Shown piece after piece: positions 37,869-44,460 of a DNA stretch of 44,460 nt. The notes below the pieces were generated by a model. That model was given only the letters and a program-made list of their open reading frames with translations, made no database searches and was not told the DNA's origin. The stretch spans positions 1-44,460 of the forward strand of contig CAMATU010000006.1 of NCBI GenBank assembly GCA_945861225.1, written 5' to 3'. The DNA is from Klebsiella pneumoniae (GTDB lineage: Bacteria; Pseudomonadota; Gammaproteobacteria; Ga0077536). The translations under genes were made by a program, and so were the position numbers. Each line of letters opens with the position of its first letter. Positions within the stretch are counted from its first letter, which is position 1.

Positions 37869-38300
37869 ATGGCTGAGGTTCATCAATCTGCGATCGTGGC
37901 TTTCTCCGCCGCGCAAATGTTTGCGCTGGTCAACGATGTGTCGCGTTACCCGGAGTTTTTGCCGTGGTGCGAAAAAGCGGAGTGCCTTGCGCAGACCTTA
38001 GACACCATGCGTGCACGACTCACTGTCGCCAAAGGTCGTCTCCGTTATGTTTTCACGACTGATAATCGACAGACACCCTTCCTCCAACTCGAAATGCGGC
38101 TGGTCGATGGCCCGTTCAAGCGCTTGCATGGCGTGTGGCGGTTTGTCGATAACCCGTTGGGCAGCAGGGTAAGCCTCGATCTGGAGTTTGAATTCGCGAA
38201 TCGAATCCTCGCCGCGGCCTTGTCACCGCTGTTCAAGACCATCACCGGCTCACTCGTGAATTCCTTCAAGCAGCGCGCGGACGACCTTTATGGCCGGTGA
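37869..38300 (+). CDS. ratA: RatA/COQ10-like START-fold protein
   Basis: A 143-residue START/polyketide-cyclase-like protein, conserved beside smpB in Gammaproteobacteria. VNDVSRYPEFLPWCEKAECL (about residue 22), and [16 protein letters not shown] at the C-terminus, are the family marks. The E. coli member has been reported to block 70S assembly, while the mitochondrial relatives bind ubiquinone. It overlaps rnfH by eleven bases. Confidence 0.93.
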   Translation: MAEVHQSAIVAFSAAQMFALVNDVSRYPEFLPWCEKAECLAQTLDTMRARLTVAKGRLRYVFTTDNRQTPFLQLEMRLVDGPFKRLHGVWRFVDNPLGSRVSLDLEFEFANRILAAALSPLFKTITGSLVNSFKQRADDLYGR

Positions 38301-38571
38301 TCTGCTGGAGGTGGCGCTCGTCTACGTCGGGACAGACGTCCAAACAAGCATGGAATTGCGGGTCCCTTACGGCACGACTTTGCGTGGCGTTATCGAACGC
38401 TCGCGGATCCTCGAACGTTGCCCGGAGATTGACCTCTCACACTGGCGGGTCGGGGTGTTTGGGGAGCTACGTCAGCTCGATGAGATAGTCGGCGCGGGCG
38501 CACGGGTCGAGATCTATCAACCGCTTCGCTGCTCCCCCAAGGAAGCCCGCCGCCGCCGCGCCAAGCGCTAA
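38290..38571 (+). CDS. rnfH: RnfH family protein
   Basis: A 93-residue ubiquitin-like beta-grasp protein of the RnfH family. [57 protein letters not shown] is the standard layout. Function is not known; it is usually next to ratA. It overlaps ratA and its stop overlaps the bamE stop region on the opposite strand, so the gene ends are very tight. Confidence 0.92.
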   Translation: MAGDLLEVALVYVGTDVQTSMELRVPYGTTLRGVIERSRILERCPEIDLSHWRVGVFGELRQLDEIVGAGARVEIYQPLRCSPKEARRRRAKR

Positions 38572-39806
38572 TTGGCCTCCGGATCGGAGATGTCCCGGTA
38601 GCGGCGACGTTCACGGTTGTCGGGTTCCGGGTTCTCGTCTGCGGGTCGGTCCTTGCCGAAAAGGCGCGCGAAAAAACCGCGCTTTTTTCGCGCTGGCTGG
38701 GGGGGCACGTCAATCCCTTCAACATCATCCGGATCTGCCTTGGCGGCTTTGCGCGGCGTATCAGTGGTTGACTCGCGGCTGAGTTGATTCTCGAGCGGCA
38801 TGGCAGTCGGCGCGCCCGGCGGCGGGATAATCACTGCCGTCTGCTCAGAGTCTGCGGTGTCTTCAGCGTCATCCTCCGCTACCGCCGGGCTGTTTGACTT
38901 ATCACGCGTTATCGACTCCGTGTGCGCCTCCTCGCGCGTGGCGGGTGGCCGCTGCGTGGCAGGTGACGCTGCCGTGTCTTTGCTGAACGGCAGTGCACCT
39001 TTCAGTTTGGCTAACAGGCCAGGGGAGTCAGGCGCTTCCGCCGACTGTTCATCTGCGTTCACCGTGTCCTTGATTTTTTTCGGCGCGGCTTGCGATGCCG
39101 CGTTCGCGACAGCGTCAGCAGGCGGCTTTTTCTCGCTGTCCCCCCTAAAGGGCATGGCGTCCTTGATCTTGGCCAGTACGCCTGGCCCGCCTTGCTCTTC
39201 GAGTGCGGCGCGTTGGATTGGTGTTAGTGCGGGCGCGGTTTTCGCCGGCGCTTGGATGTCGGGGACTTCATCGTCGGCGAGCACCACGGCTTTTTTGGCG
39301 TCTGTCTTGGACTTCACGGGCGGCGCTTCTTGACCGACAAAGGGCATGGTGTCTTTGATTTTGGCGAGCAGTCCCTGGCGGGCAGTGTCCGGGACATCCA
39401 CCGTCATGTCCTGTCGTGTATCGACGACCAGTTTGCCGGCGGCAGCTTTGATGTCGCCCTCAATCCGCGCGAGCTTGCTGTCGCTGAAGTAAAGCGTGAT
39501 TCGTCGCCGCTTGGCCTTGCCACCGCCGTGCTGGAACACGTACAGGTAATCCCAGCGATCAGTGTGAAAAGTATCCAGAATCACCGGCGAACCCATGATG
39601 AAAGTGACTTTCTTTTTGTCCATTCCGAGTGTTAATTGGGCGATCATGTCCTGCGTGATCACATTCCCTTGCTGAATATCAATTTTATGGACGAATGGCA
39701 GATCACCAATTGAAGGCAGGTCAGGCGGTCGGGGCAGCGAGTTCTGTGCACAGCTCTGCAGGAGCATTCCGCACGTCAGAATTAAAAGAAAACCGAGAGA
39801 CTTCAT
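38568..39806 (-). CDS. bamE: Outer membrane assembly lipoprotein BamE with long tail
   Basis: A 412-residue lipoprotein; normal BamE has about 110 residues. The lipobox LLQSC gives Cys19. The BamE domain (about 38-115) is clear: [44 protein letters not shown]. After it come about 290 extra residues rich in Ala, Pro, Asp and Lys. Within them are three copies of an 11-residue motif, [11 protein letters not shown] (146-156), [11 protein letters not shown] (210-220) and [11 protein letters not shown] (264-274), and a basic-aromatic segment [12 protein letters not shown] near residue 373. The core BamE role at the BAM complex is secure; the tail may bind peptidoglycan, membrane or a partner. It is divergent from fur. 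Confidence 0.92.
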   Translation of the reverse strand: MKSLGFLLILTCGMLLQSCAQNSLPRPPDLPSIGDLPFVHKIDIQQGNVITQDMIAQLTLGMDKKKVTFIMGSPVILDTFHTDRWDYLYVFQHGGGKAKRRRITLYFSDSKLARIEGDIKAAAGKLVVDTRQDMTVDVPDTARQGLLAKIKDTMPFVGQEAPPVKSKTDAKKAVVLADDEVPDIQAPAKTAPALTPIQRAALEEQGGPGVLAKIKDAMPFRGDSEKKPPADAVANAASQAAPKKIKDTVNADEQSAEAPDSPGLLAKLKGALPFSKDTAASPATQRPPATREEAHTESITRDKSNSPAVAEDDAEDTADSEQTAVIIPPPGAPTAMPLENQLSRESTTDTPRKAAKADPDDVEGIDVPPQPARKKRGFFARLFGKDRPADENPEPDNRERRRYRDISDPEAN

Positions 39807-39989
39807 GTGGCTTGCCTTGGTATCGGAAGGTCTGCGGGGCCGGCTTGTCCCGTCGGGATTGGTGTTAAACTCGCCAGCGCTTGGACTTGTTTACCGGCCC
39901 TGGCCGCCGTTGCGGGGCCGGCAGTATATCCCAGGAAAAATCAGCGCGACTATGCTTCCCCATTGGCGCGAAGCGAGAGGCAAAATGCG

Positions 39990-40394
39990 GTGGATACATT
40001 TGCACTGAAGAAGGCTGGCCTCAAGGCCACCTTGCCGCGCCTGCGGATCCTGGAAATTCTGGAGCGCAGCGGTGATCGCCATCTGAGTGCCGAAGATGTG
40101 TATCGCGCATTGCTCGAGGCCGGCGACGACGTCGGGTTAGCCACAGTGTATCGCGTGTTGACCCAGTTCGAGTCCGCCGGCATTGCTGAACGGCATAACT
40201 TCGATGGTTCGCATGCAGTATTCGAAATGGCCCGAGGCTCCCACCATGATCACATGATGTGTCTAGACACTGGCCAAGTCGTAGAGTTCTTTGACGAAGA
40301 AATTGAAACGCGCCAGCGCGCGGTCGCCAGTGCCCACGGCTTCGAGCTACAGGATCACAGCCTGATTCTTTATGTGAAAAAGAAAATCCCCTAG
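39990..40394 (+). CDS. fur: Ferric uptake regulator Fur
   Basis: A 134-residue Fur. LKKAGLKATLPRLRILEIL opens the winged helix, and DVGLATVYRVLTQFESAGI is the recognition helix. The metal region HHDHMMCLDTGQVVEFFDEEIE keeps the histidines and one cysteine, but the second cysteine of the usual CxxC is threonine, and no C-terminal cysteine pair follows, so the structural zinc site is probably absent. I chose GTG 39990, which gives the standard N-terminus and has AGAGG upstream; the longer frame from 39807 is not Fur-like. It sits in the classical bamE-fur divergent pair. Confidence 0.93.
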   Translation: MDTFALKKAGLKATLPRLRILEILERSGDRHLSAEDVYRALLEAGDDVGLATVYRVLTQFESAGIAERHNFDGSHAVFEMARGSHHDHMMCLDTGQVVEFFDEEIETRQRAVASAHGFELQDHSLILYVKKKIP

Positions 40395-40439
40395 CAGCCT
40401 GTCGGACTTAGGACGGTCCTGAGTCCGACAGGCTGCTAG
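40391..40439. terminator. Bidirectional palindromic terminator of fur and recN
   Basis: CTAGCAGCCTGTCGGACT (40391-40408) is exactly mirrored by 40422-40439, and the inner bases continue the stem to a three-base loop. The fur stop TAG (40392-40394) and the recN stop (40436-40438) both lie in the outer arms. The two transcripts therefore end in the same hairpin, and each would form it in full. Confidence 0.8.
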
Positions 40440-42106
40440 CCCGCGAGTAACTCCCGCGCGTGGGCTCGCGCCCGAGCAGTCGTCTCGGCGCCACCCAACA
40501 TGCGCGCGATCTCCTCCACCCTGGCGCGCGGCTCAAGATAGGAGGCCTGGGTAAGCGTGATCCCCTGCTCGGCGTGTTTGGTGATCGATAAATGATGTGT
40601 GCCGGCAGAGGCCACTTGCGCCAAGTGCGTGACGCACAGCACTTGGCGGCCGTGCGCGATGGTTTGGAGATGCTGCGCGACTGTGGTCGCGACGCGCCCG
40701 CCGATTCCAGTATCAATTTCGTCGTAAATTAACGTGGGCACCTGCGCGCTACTGGCGGTCGCGACCTGAATTGCGAGGCTCGCACGGGAAAGCTCCCCGC
40801 CTGACGCGACCTTGCGCAGCGGGCGCGGTGGCACATCGGGGTTGGTCGTGACCATGAACTCGATCTCGTCACTACCGTGTGCGCTAGGGGCGGGCAGGGC
40901 CTGCAGCTCAACAGCGAATACGGCGTGCGGCATCCCCAATTGACGCAAGATTTGCGTGATCTCAGTGGCCATTTTCTCACCGCAGTTGCGGCGGACTTGG
41001 CTTAAATCTGCGGCGAGGGCCGTGTAACGTTGGCGTGCTGCCAACATTTCTGCTTCTAAGGCCGTGCATCTTTCTTCGCGTCCGTCCAGGGTCGCCAACT
41101 CCTCTCGCAACCGCGTCATTACTTCCGGTAAGGTTGCTAAATCACAGCGATGCTTGCGGCATAAATCGTGGACCGTGCGCAGACGCTGCTCGAGCTGCTC
41201 AAGCTCACGCGGATTCTTAGTCAGTATGCGTTCGCGATAATGCGCCAGCTCACGCTCGACTTCAGTGAGATTAATCGCCGCCTGCTCCAGCAGCTCCTGG
41301 GCGCTGTGCAGGTTGGGATCGAGCGCCGCCAATTCTTTGATTTGCTGGGCTGCCGTCGAAATAATGCGCGCCGCCGCACGCTCGCCGTGAAACAACCGCG
41401 TGGCGGTTTCGGCGCAGCCGTCGTGTAAACGCTGCGCATGCGCGGCGCGCCGATGTTCAGTCTCCAGGTGCAGCAATTCGTGGGTGTCCAGCTGCGCGCC
41501 AGCCAGTTCCTCCAGTTGGAAACGCAAGTAATCCGCGCGATTACCCGTCTCATCCGCGCCACGCAGAGCCCGCAAGTCGCGCCCGACGACCTGCCATTCG
41601 GAGTAGGCCATTGCGACCTGCGCGGTTTGTGCGCCAAGTTTGCCGAATTCATCGATCAGGCTGCGTTGCACTGCGCGCTGTAACAATGAGTGATGTTCAT
41701 GCTGGCCATGAATATCGACCAGCTGGGTGCCTATTTCGCGCAGTACCTGCAGCGTGATGGGCGTCTCGTTGCAGAACGCGCGGGAGCGCCCGTCGTGGCC
41801 GATCACCCGGCGCAACAGGCACTCCTGCGTGCCGTTGAGTTCGTGTGAGGCGAGTAGGGCGGCTACAGTCGGGCGCTCACTGATATCGAATAGCGCGCTC
41901 AGCACGGCCCGTTCGGCGTCAGTACGCACCAGCGTGGAATCGGCGCGATCCCCTAACAGCAGCCCGAGCGCATCGACCACAATGGATTTCCCGGCCCCCG
42001 TCTCACCCGTGATCACGGTGAGTCCGTCATGGAACTCAAGATCGAGGTGGCGCACCACCGCGAGATCCTGAATCGTAAGCGACTTCAACACGGACCCTGG
42101 CCCCAT
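40436..42106 (-). CDS. recN: DNA repair ATPase RecN
   Basis: A 556-residue SMC-like repair protein. Walker A GETGAGKSIVVDAL is near residue 35. The coiled-coil arms are in the middle. The signature VASGGELSRASLAIQVA (about 431) and Walker B TLIYDEIDTGIGG (about 453) are intact. It acts in recombinational repair of double-strand breaks. The ATG at 42106 overlaps nadK by 22 bases; a GTG at 42091 would give the standard start MLKSLTIQ and is a good alternative. Confidence 0.96.
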   Translation of the reverse strand: MGPGSVLKSLTIQDLAVVRHLDLEFHDGLTVITGETGAGKSIVVDALGLLLGDRADSTLVRTDAERAVLSALFDISERPTVAALLASHELNGTQECLLRRVIGHDGRSRAFCNETPITLQVLREIGTQLVDIHGQHEHHSLLQRAVQRSLIDEFGKLGAQTAQVAMAYSEWQVVGRDLRALRGADETGNRADYLRFQLEELAGAQLDTHELLHLETEHRRAAHAQRLHDGCAETATRLFHGERAAARIISTAAQQIKELAALDPNLHSAQELLEQAAINLTEVERELAHYRERILTKNPRELEQLEQRLRTVHDLCRKHRCDLATLPEVMTRLREELATLDGREERCTALEAEMLAARQRYTALAADLSQVRRNCGEKMATEITQILRQLGMPHAVFAVELQALPAPSAHGSDEIEFMVTTNPDVPPRPLRKVASGGELSRASLAIQVATASSAQVPTLIYDEIDTGIGGRVATTVAQHLQTIAHGRQVLCVTHLAQVASAGTHHLSITKHAEQGITLTQASYLEPRARVEEIARMLGGAETTARARAHARELLAG

Positions 42107-42963
42107 TGCAGCTTGGCGCGCAGGATTGCGAAGTGGTCGTGATCGGCGGGGTGGATCAGGCGCACGACCTGATCATGGCGACCGATCCGGATGCGATCCC
42201 CGGCGCTCACGCTCGGTAAGGCATTGCCGTCGCAGGTCACACGCGACTGGTCCTCAGCGGGATGATCGCTCGCAATTTCGATTTCGACCACCGACGTATT
42301 GGCGAGCACAATCGGACGATTCGTAAGCGTATGTGGGCATACCGGCACCAGCACGACTGCCGGTAGCGCGGGCGACAAAATCGGACCGCCGCCGGATAAA
42401 GCGTAGGCCGTGGAGCCGGTCGGGGTGGCGACGATCATCCCGTCGGCGCGCTGCGAATGGACGAAACAGCCATCCACATAGGTATGCAGGGTGATCAGGC
42501 GGGTGGTGTTCCAGCGCTGGATAACGACGTCATTCAAAGCGTGGCCGGTGGCGATGATTTGACCGGCGCGCAAAATTTCACAGCGCAGGACAAACCGCTC
42601 TTCAGTGGCATAAGCGCCCGTAAGAATGGCGGACAGGCCGGTCGCCACTTCCGGCAATGAGAGGTCGGCGAGAAAGCCGAGACGTCCGAGATTTACGCCT
42701 AGCAGCGGCACATTATGCGGAAAGGCCAGCTGGGCCGCGCGCAACAAGGTGCCGTCGCCACCCACCGCAATGACCAAATCGCGCCCCGCCACGATCGCCA
42801 TGCCCTCGGCCCGCACAATCTCGCGTGCCGCACAGACTTCGGCACTCAAGCCCTCTACGAGATAGTCGCCTTGATGCTGACGAAGCACCTTCAACACGGC
42901 ATCAACCGCCTCCAGAACGGCGAGATCTTCCCCCTTAGTCACAATGCCAATTTGTTTAAACAA
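42085..42963 (-). CDS. nadK: NAD kinase
   Basis: A 292-residue NAD(+) kinase. GGDGTLLRAA (about residue 69), NLGRLGFLAD (about 90) and DGMIVATPTGSTAYALSGGGPIL (about 174) are the ATP/NAD motifs. The start appears to be TTG at 42963, with AGGGA six bases upstream; the standard N-terminus FKQIGIVTKG begins there. nadK-recN is a normal pairing. Confidence 0.96.
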   Translation of the reverse strand: MFKQIGIVTKGEDLAVLEAVDAVLKVLRQHQGDYLVEGLSAEVCAAREIVRAEGMAIVAGRDLVIAVGGDGTLLRAAQLAFPHNVPLLGVNLGRLGFLADLSLPEVATGLSAILTGAYATEERFVLRCEILRAGQIIATGHALNDVVIQRWNTTRLITLHTYVDGCFVHSQRADGMIVATPTGSTAYALSGGGPILSPALPAVVLVPVCPHTLTNRPIVLANTSVVEIEIASDHPAEDQSRVTCDGNALPSVSAGDRIRIGRHDQVVRLIHPADHDHFAILRAKLQWGQGPC

Positions 42964-43190
42964 GTGAATTCCCTAGTCAGGTCGGTGATTTGGCCGCCAT
43001 CTATGGAGTCGCGCCATGCTGGCGCTATCTTCTCGAGTTAACCTCGGGTAGCGTTATCTACCCGCCACTAGAAACACAAGGCCCACTGCGATTTTCTGCC
43101 ATTTCCCCCAACCAGTGCAGAGGCCGGTTTTGCAACCGCAAATCGGCAGTGCTAGATTCGTGGCCACTCCTCTACTCCTTGTCACAGCGC

Positions 43191-44246
43191 ATGGCTGAAC
43201 AACCCTCGCACGGTATTGAACTCAACGAACGCGCGCAATATCTGTTCAAAACACTGGTTGAGCGCTACATCGCAGATGGCCAGCCAGTGGGGTCGCGGAC
43301 CCTGGCGCGCGATACCCGGCTGGAGCTGAGTCCAGCCACGATTCGCAATGTCATGGCGGATCTCGAAGATGCGGGGCTGATTCGGGCGCCGCATACTTCG
43401 GCAGGACGTATTCCGACCGTGCGCGGCTATCGGTTGTTTGTCGATTGCATGCTGACTTACCGGCCGTTGCCGGCTGCTGAGTTGCAGCGCTTGGTGGACG
43501 GTGTGCGGCATGAAACCGATGTCCGGCGACTGCTGGAGAAAACCTCCAGCCTGCTCTCGGACATTACCAAATTCGCCGGCCTGGTCATGCTGCCGAAAAC
43601 GGAGAGCAAAGCACTGCGTCAGGTTGAATTCCTGCCGCTGAATGACAACCGAGTGCTGGTCATTACCGTCATCAACGACCGTGAGGTCCAGAACCGTATC
43701 ATCAAGACGGCGCGCCGCTATTCGCCATCGGAATTGATCGAGGCGGCCAATTACCTCAACTCGGCGTTCGCCGGCAAGGACATTCGGCAGGTTAAACGGG
43801 ATCTTCTGGCGGATATGAACGCGACCCGCGACGAGATGAATCGCCTGATGACGACCGTGATCGATGTCGCGCAGCAGGTCTTTGTGGACGACGAGCCCGG
43901 GCAGGACTACGTGCTCGCCGGGCAAACCAACCTGATGGATATCAATGAACTGTCGGGGCTCGACAAACTACGCAATCTATTCGATGCCTTTAACCACAAG
44001 CGCGATATATTGCACCTGCTCGACCAGGCGCTGAGCGCCAGCGGCGTGCAGATATTCATCGGCGAGGAAGCCGGCTACGAGGCCTTCGATGACTACAGCA
44101 TCGTGACCTCGACGTATGGTGAAGATGGCGAGGTGCTGGGAGTGCTCGGGGTCATCGGCCCGACGCGCATGTCCTATGAGCGAGTGATCCCGATTGTCGA
44201 CCTTACGGCCAAGATGCTGACCACGGCCTTGAATTCTCCCGCCTAA
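43191..44246 (+). CDS. hrcA: Heat-inducible repressor HrcA
   Basis: A 351-residue HrcA. The N-terminal winged helix has RTLARDTRLELSPATIRNVMADLEDAGLI, and HTSAGRIPTVRGYRLFVD follows. The GAF-like middle and C-terminal region include TSTYGEDGEVLGVLGVIGPTRMSYERVIPIVD. It represses groE and dnaK operons by binding CIRCE. I use ATG 43191; the open frame to 42990 carries no family sequence. I found no CIRCE element in the 227 bases upstream, so autoregulation is not apparent here. Confidence 0.95.
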   Translation: MAEQPSHGIELNERAQYLFKTLVERYIADGQPVGSRTLARDTRLELSPATIRNVMADLEDAGLIRAPHTSAGRIPTVRGYRLFVDCMLTYRPLPAAELQRLVDGVRHETDVRRLLEKTSSLLSDITKFAGLVMLPKTESKALRQVEFLPLNDNRVLVITVINDREVQNRIIKTARRYSPSELIEAANYLNSAFAGKDIRQVKRDLLADMNATRDEMNRLMTTVIDVAQQVFVDDEPGQDYVLAGQTNLMDINELSGLDKLRNLFDAFNHKRDILHLLDQALSASGVQIFIGEEAGYEAFDDYSIVTSTYGEDGEVLGVLGVIGPTRMSYERVIPIVDLTAKMLTTALNSPA

Positions 44247-44349
44247 GACCCCACCTGACTTGAGTCTCCGCTTGCGCGGCACGTGGCGGTGCACGGCAGC
44301 GGACGGCTATCTCGTCGTGATTTTTGCATTCATATTTGGAAGGTGCCCT

Positions 44350-44460
44350 GTGAACGAAGAAGTCGCTCCGGCGAACGGAGAAAACCCTGATGACCCGCCC
44401 GCGGAAGTGAATGCGGCGACTCCCGAACAAGAGTTACAGCAGTTGCGCGAGGCCTTGGAG
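44350..44460 (+). CDS. grpE: Nucleotide exchange factor GrpE, N-terminal part
   Basis: The window ends inside this gene. GTG 44350, with GGAAGG seven bases upstream, opens VNEEVAPANGENPDDPP, then TPEQELQQLREALE, the acidic N-terminus and start of the long coiled coil of GrpE. hrcA-grpE-dnaK-dnaJ is the standard order, so dnaK is expected next. Only 37 codons are visible. Confidence 0.85.
   Translation, partial: MNEEVAPANGENPDDPPAEVNAATPEQELQQLREALE

Noticed and set aside
42964..43190. CIRCE operator before hrcA
   Set aside because: No TTAGCACTC-N9-GAGTGCTAA match, even loosely.

Overview
The window reads as chromosomal DNA of a GC-rich gammaproteobacterium. The right end carries the gene set smpB, ratA, rnfH, bamE, fur, recN, nadK, hrcA, grpE, in an arrangement typical of that class. 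The left half has short GTAG-headed REP palindromes of the kind found in Xanthomonadales, Nevskiales and Pseudomonas relatives. I cannot name a genus; a Steroidobacter/Nevskiales-like or xanthomonad-like host is my inference.

Region 1 (1-25.4 kb) is a catabolic and redox region. It holds an enoyl-CoA hydratase / acyl-CoA dehydrogenase / thiolase-like operon, a Baeyer-Villiger monooxygenase, a deazaflavin-type nitroreductase, a PNPOx-like flavoprotein and four luciferase-like (LLM) monooxygenases. It also has an acetoacetate-decarboxylase-like protein, a RuBisCO-like protein beside a cupin, two alpha/beta hydrolases, a two-subunit CoA-transferase with an amidohydrolase, and a response regulator-PAS-GGDEF-EAL protein. 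The mix suggests oxidative breakdown of cyclic ketones, terpenoids or steroid-like compounds, with ring oxygenation followed by CoA-ester chemistry. One redoxin gene (8706-9893) has a single in-frame UGA exactly where a redox cysteine is expected, followed by a bacterial SECIS-like hairpin, so it is a strong selenoprotein candidate. Gene relics lie at 3.3-4.1 kb and 10.0-10.7 kb.

Region 2 (25.4-33.6 kb) is an accessory defence island. A complete type I Wadjet anti-plasmid system (jetA-jetB-jetC-jetD, minus strand) is flanked by a decapitated Phd/YefM-type antitoxin on one side and by an HsdS tail plus a Fic gene on the other. These look like remains of a toxin-antitoxin and a type I restriction locus.

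Region 3 (34.1-35.4 kb) is the trans-translation module. smpB and the tmRNA gene ssrA (tag ANDDNYALAA) lie on the minus strand. The tmRNA is split in its T-loop by a 278-nt insert with group I intron features: a P1 pairing with U.G at the 5' splice site, R/S-like core elements, P2/P8/P9 hairpins and a terminal G. Precise removal would restore a canonical T-arm.

Region 4 (35.4 kb to the end) is mainly housekeeping. A Ser/Thr kinase-HDOD-GAF fusion is followed by ratA-rnfH, an unusually long bamE with a repeat-bearing tail, fur, recN, nadK, hrcA and the start of grpE. fur and recN converge on a palindromic terminator that contains both stop codons.
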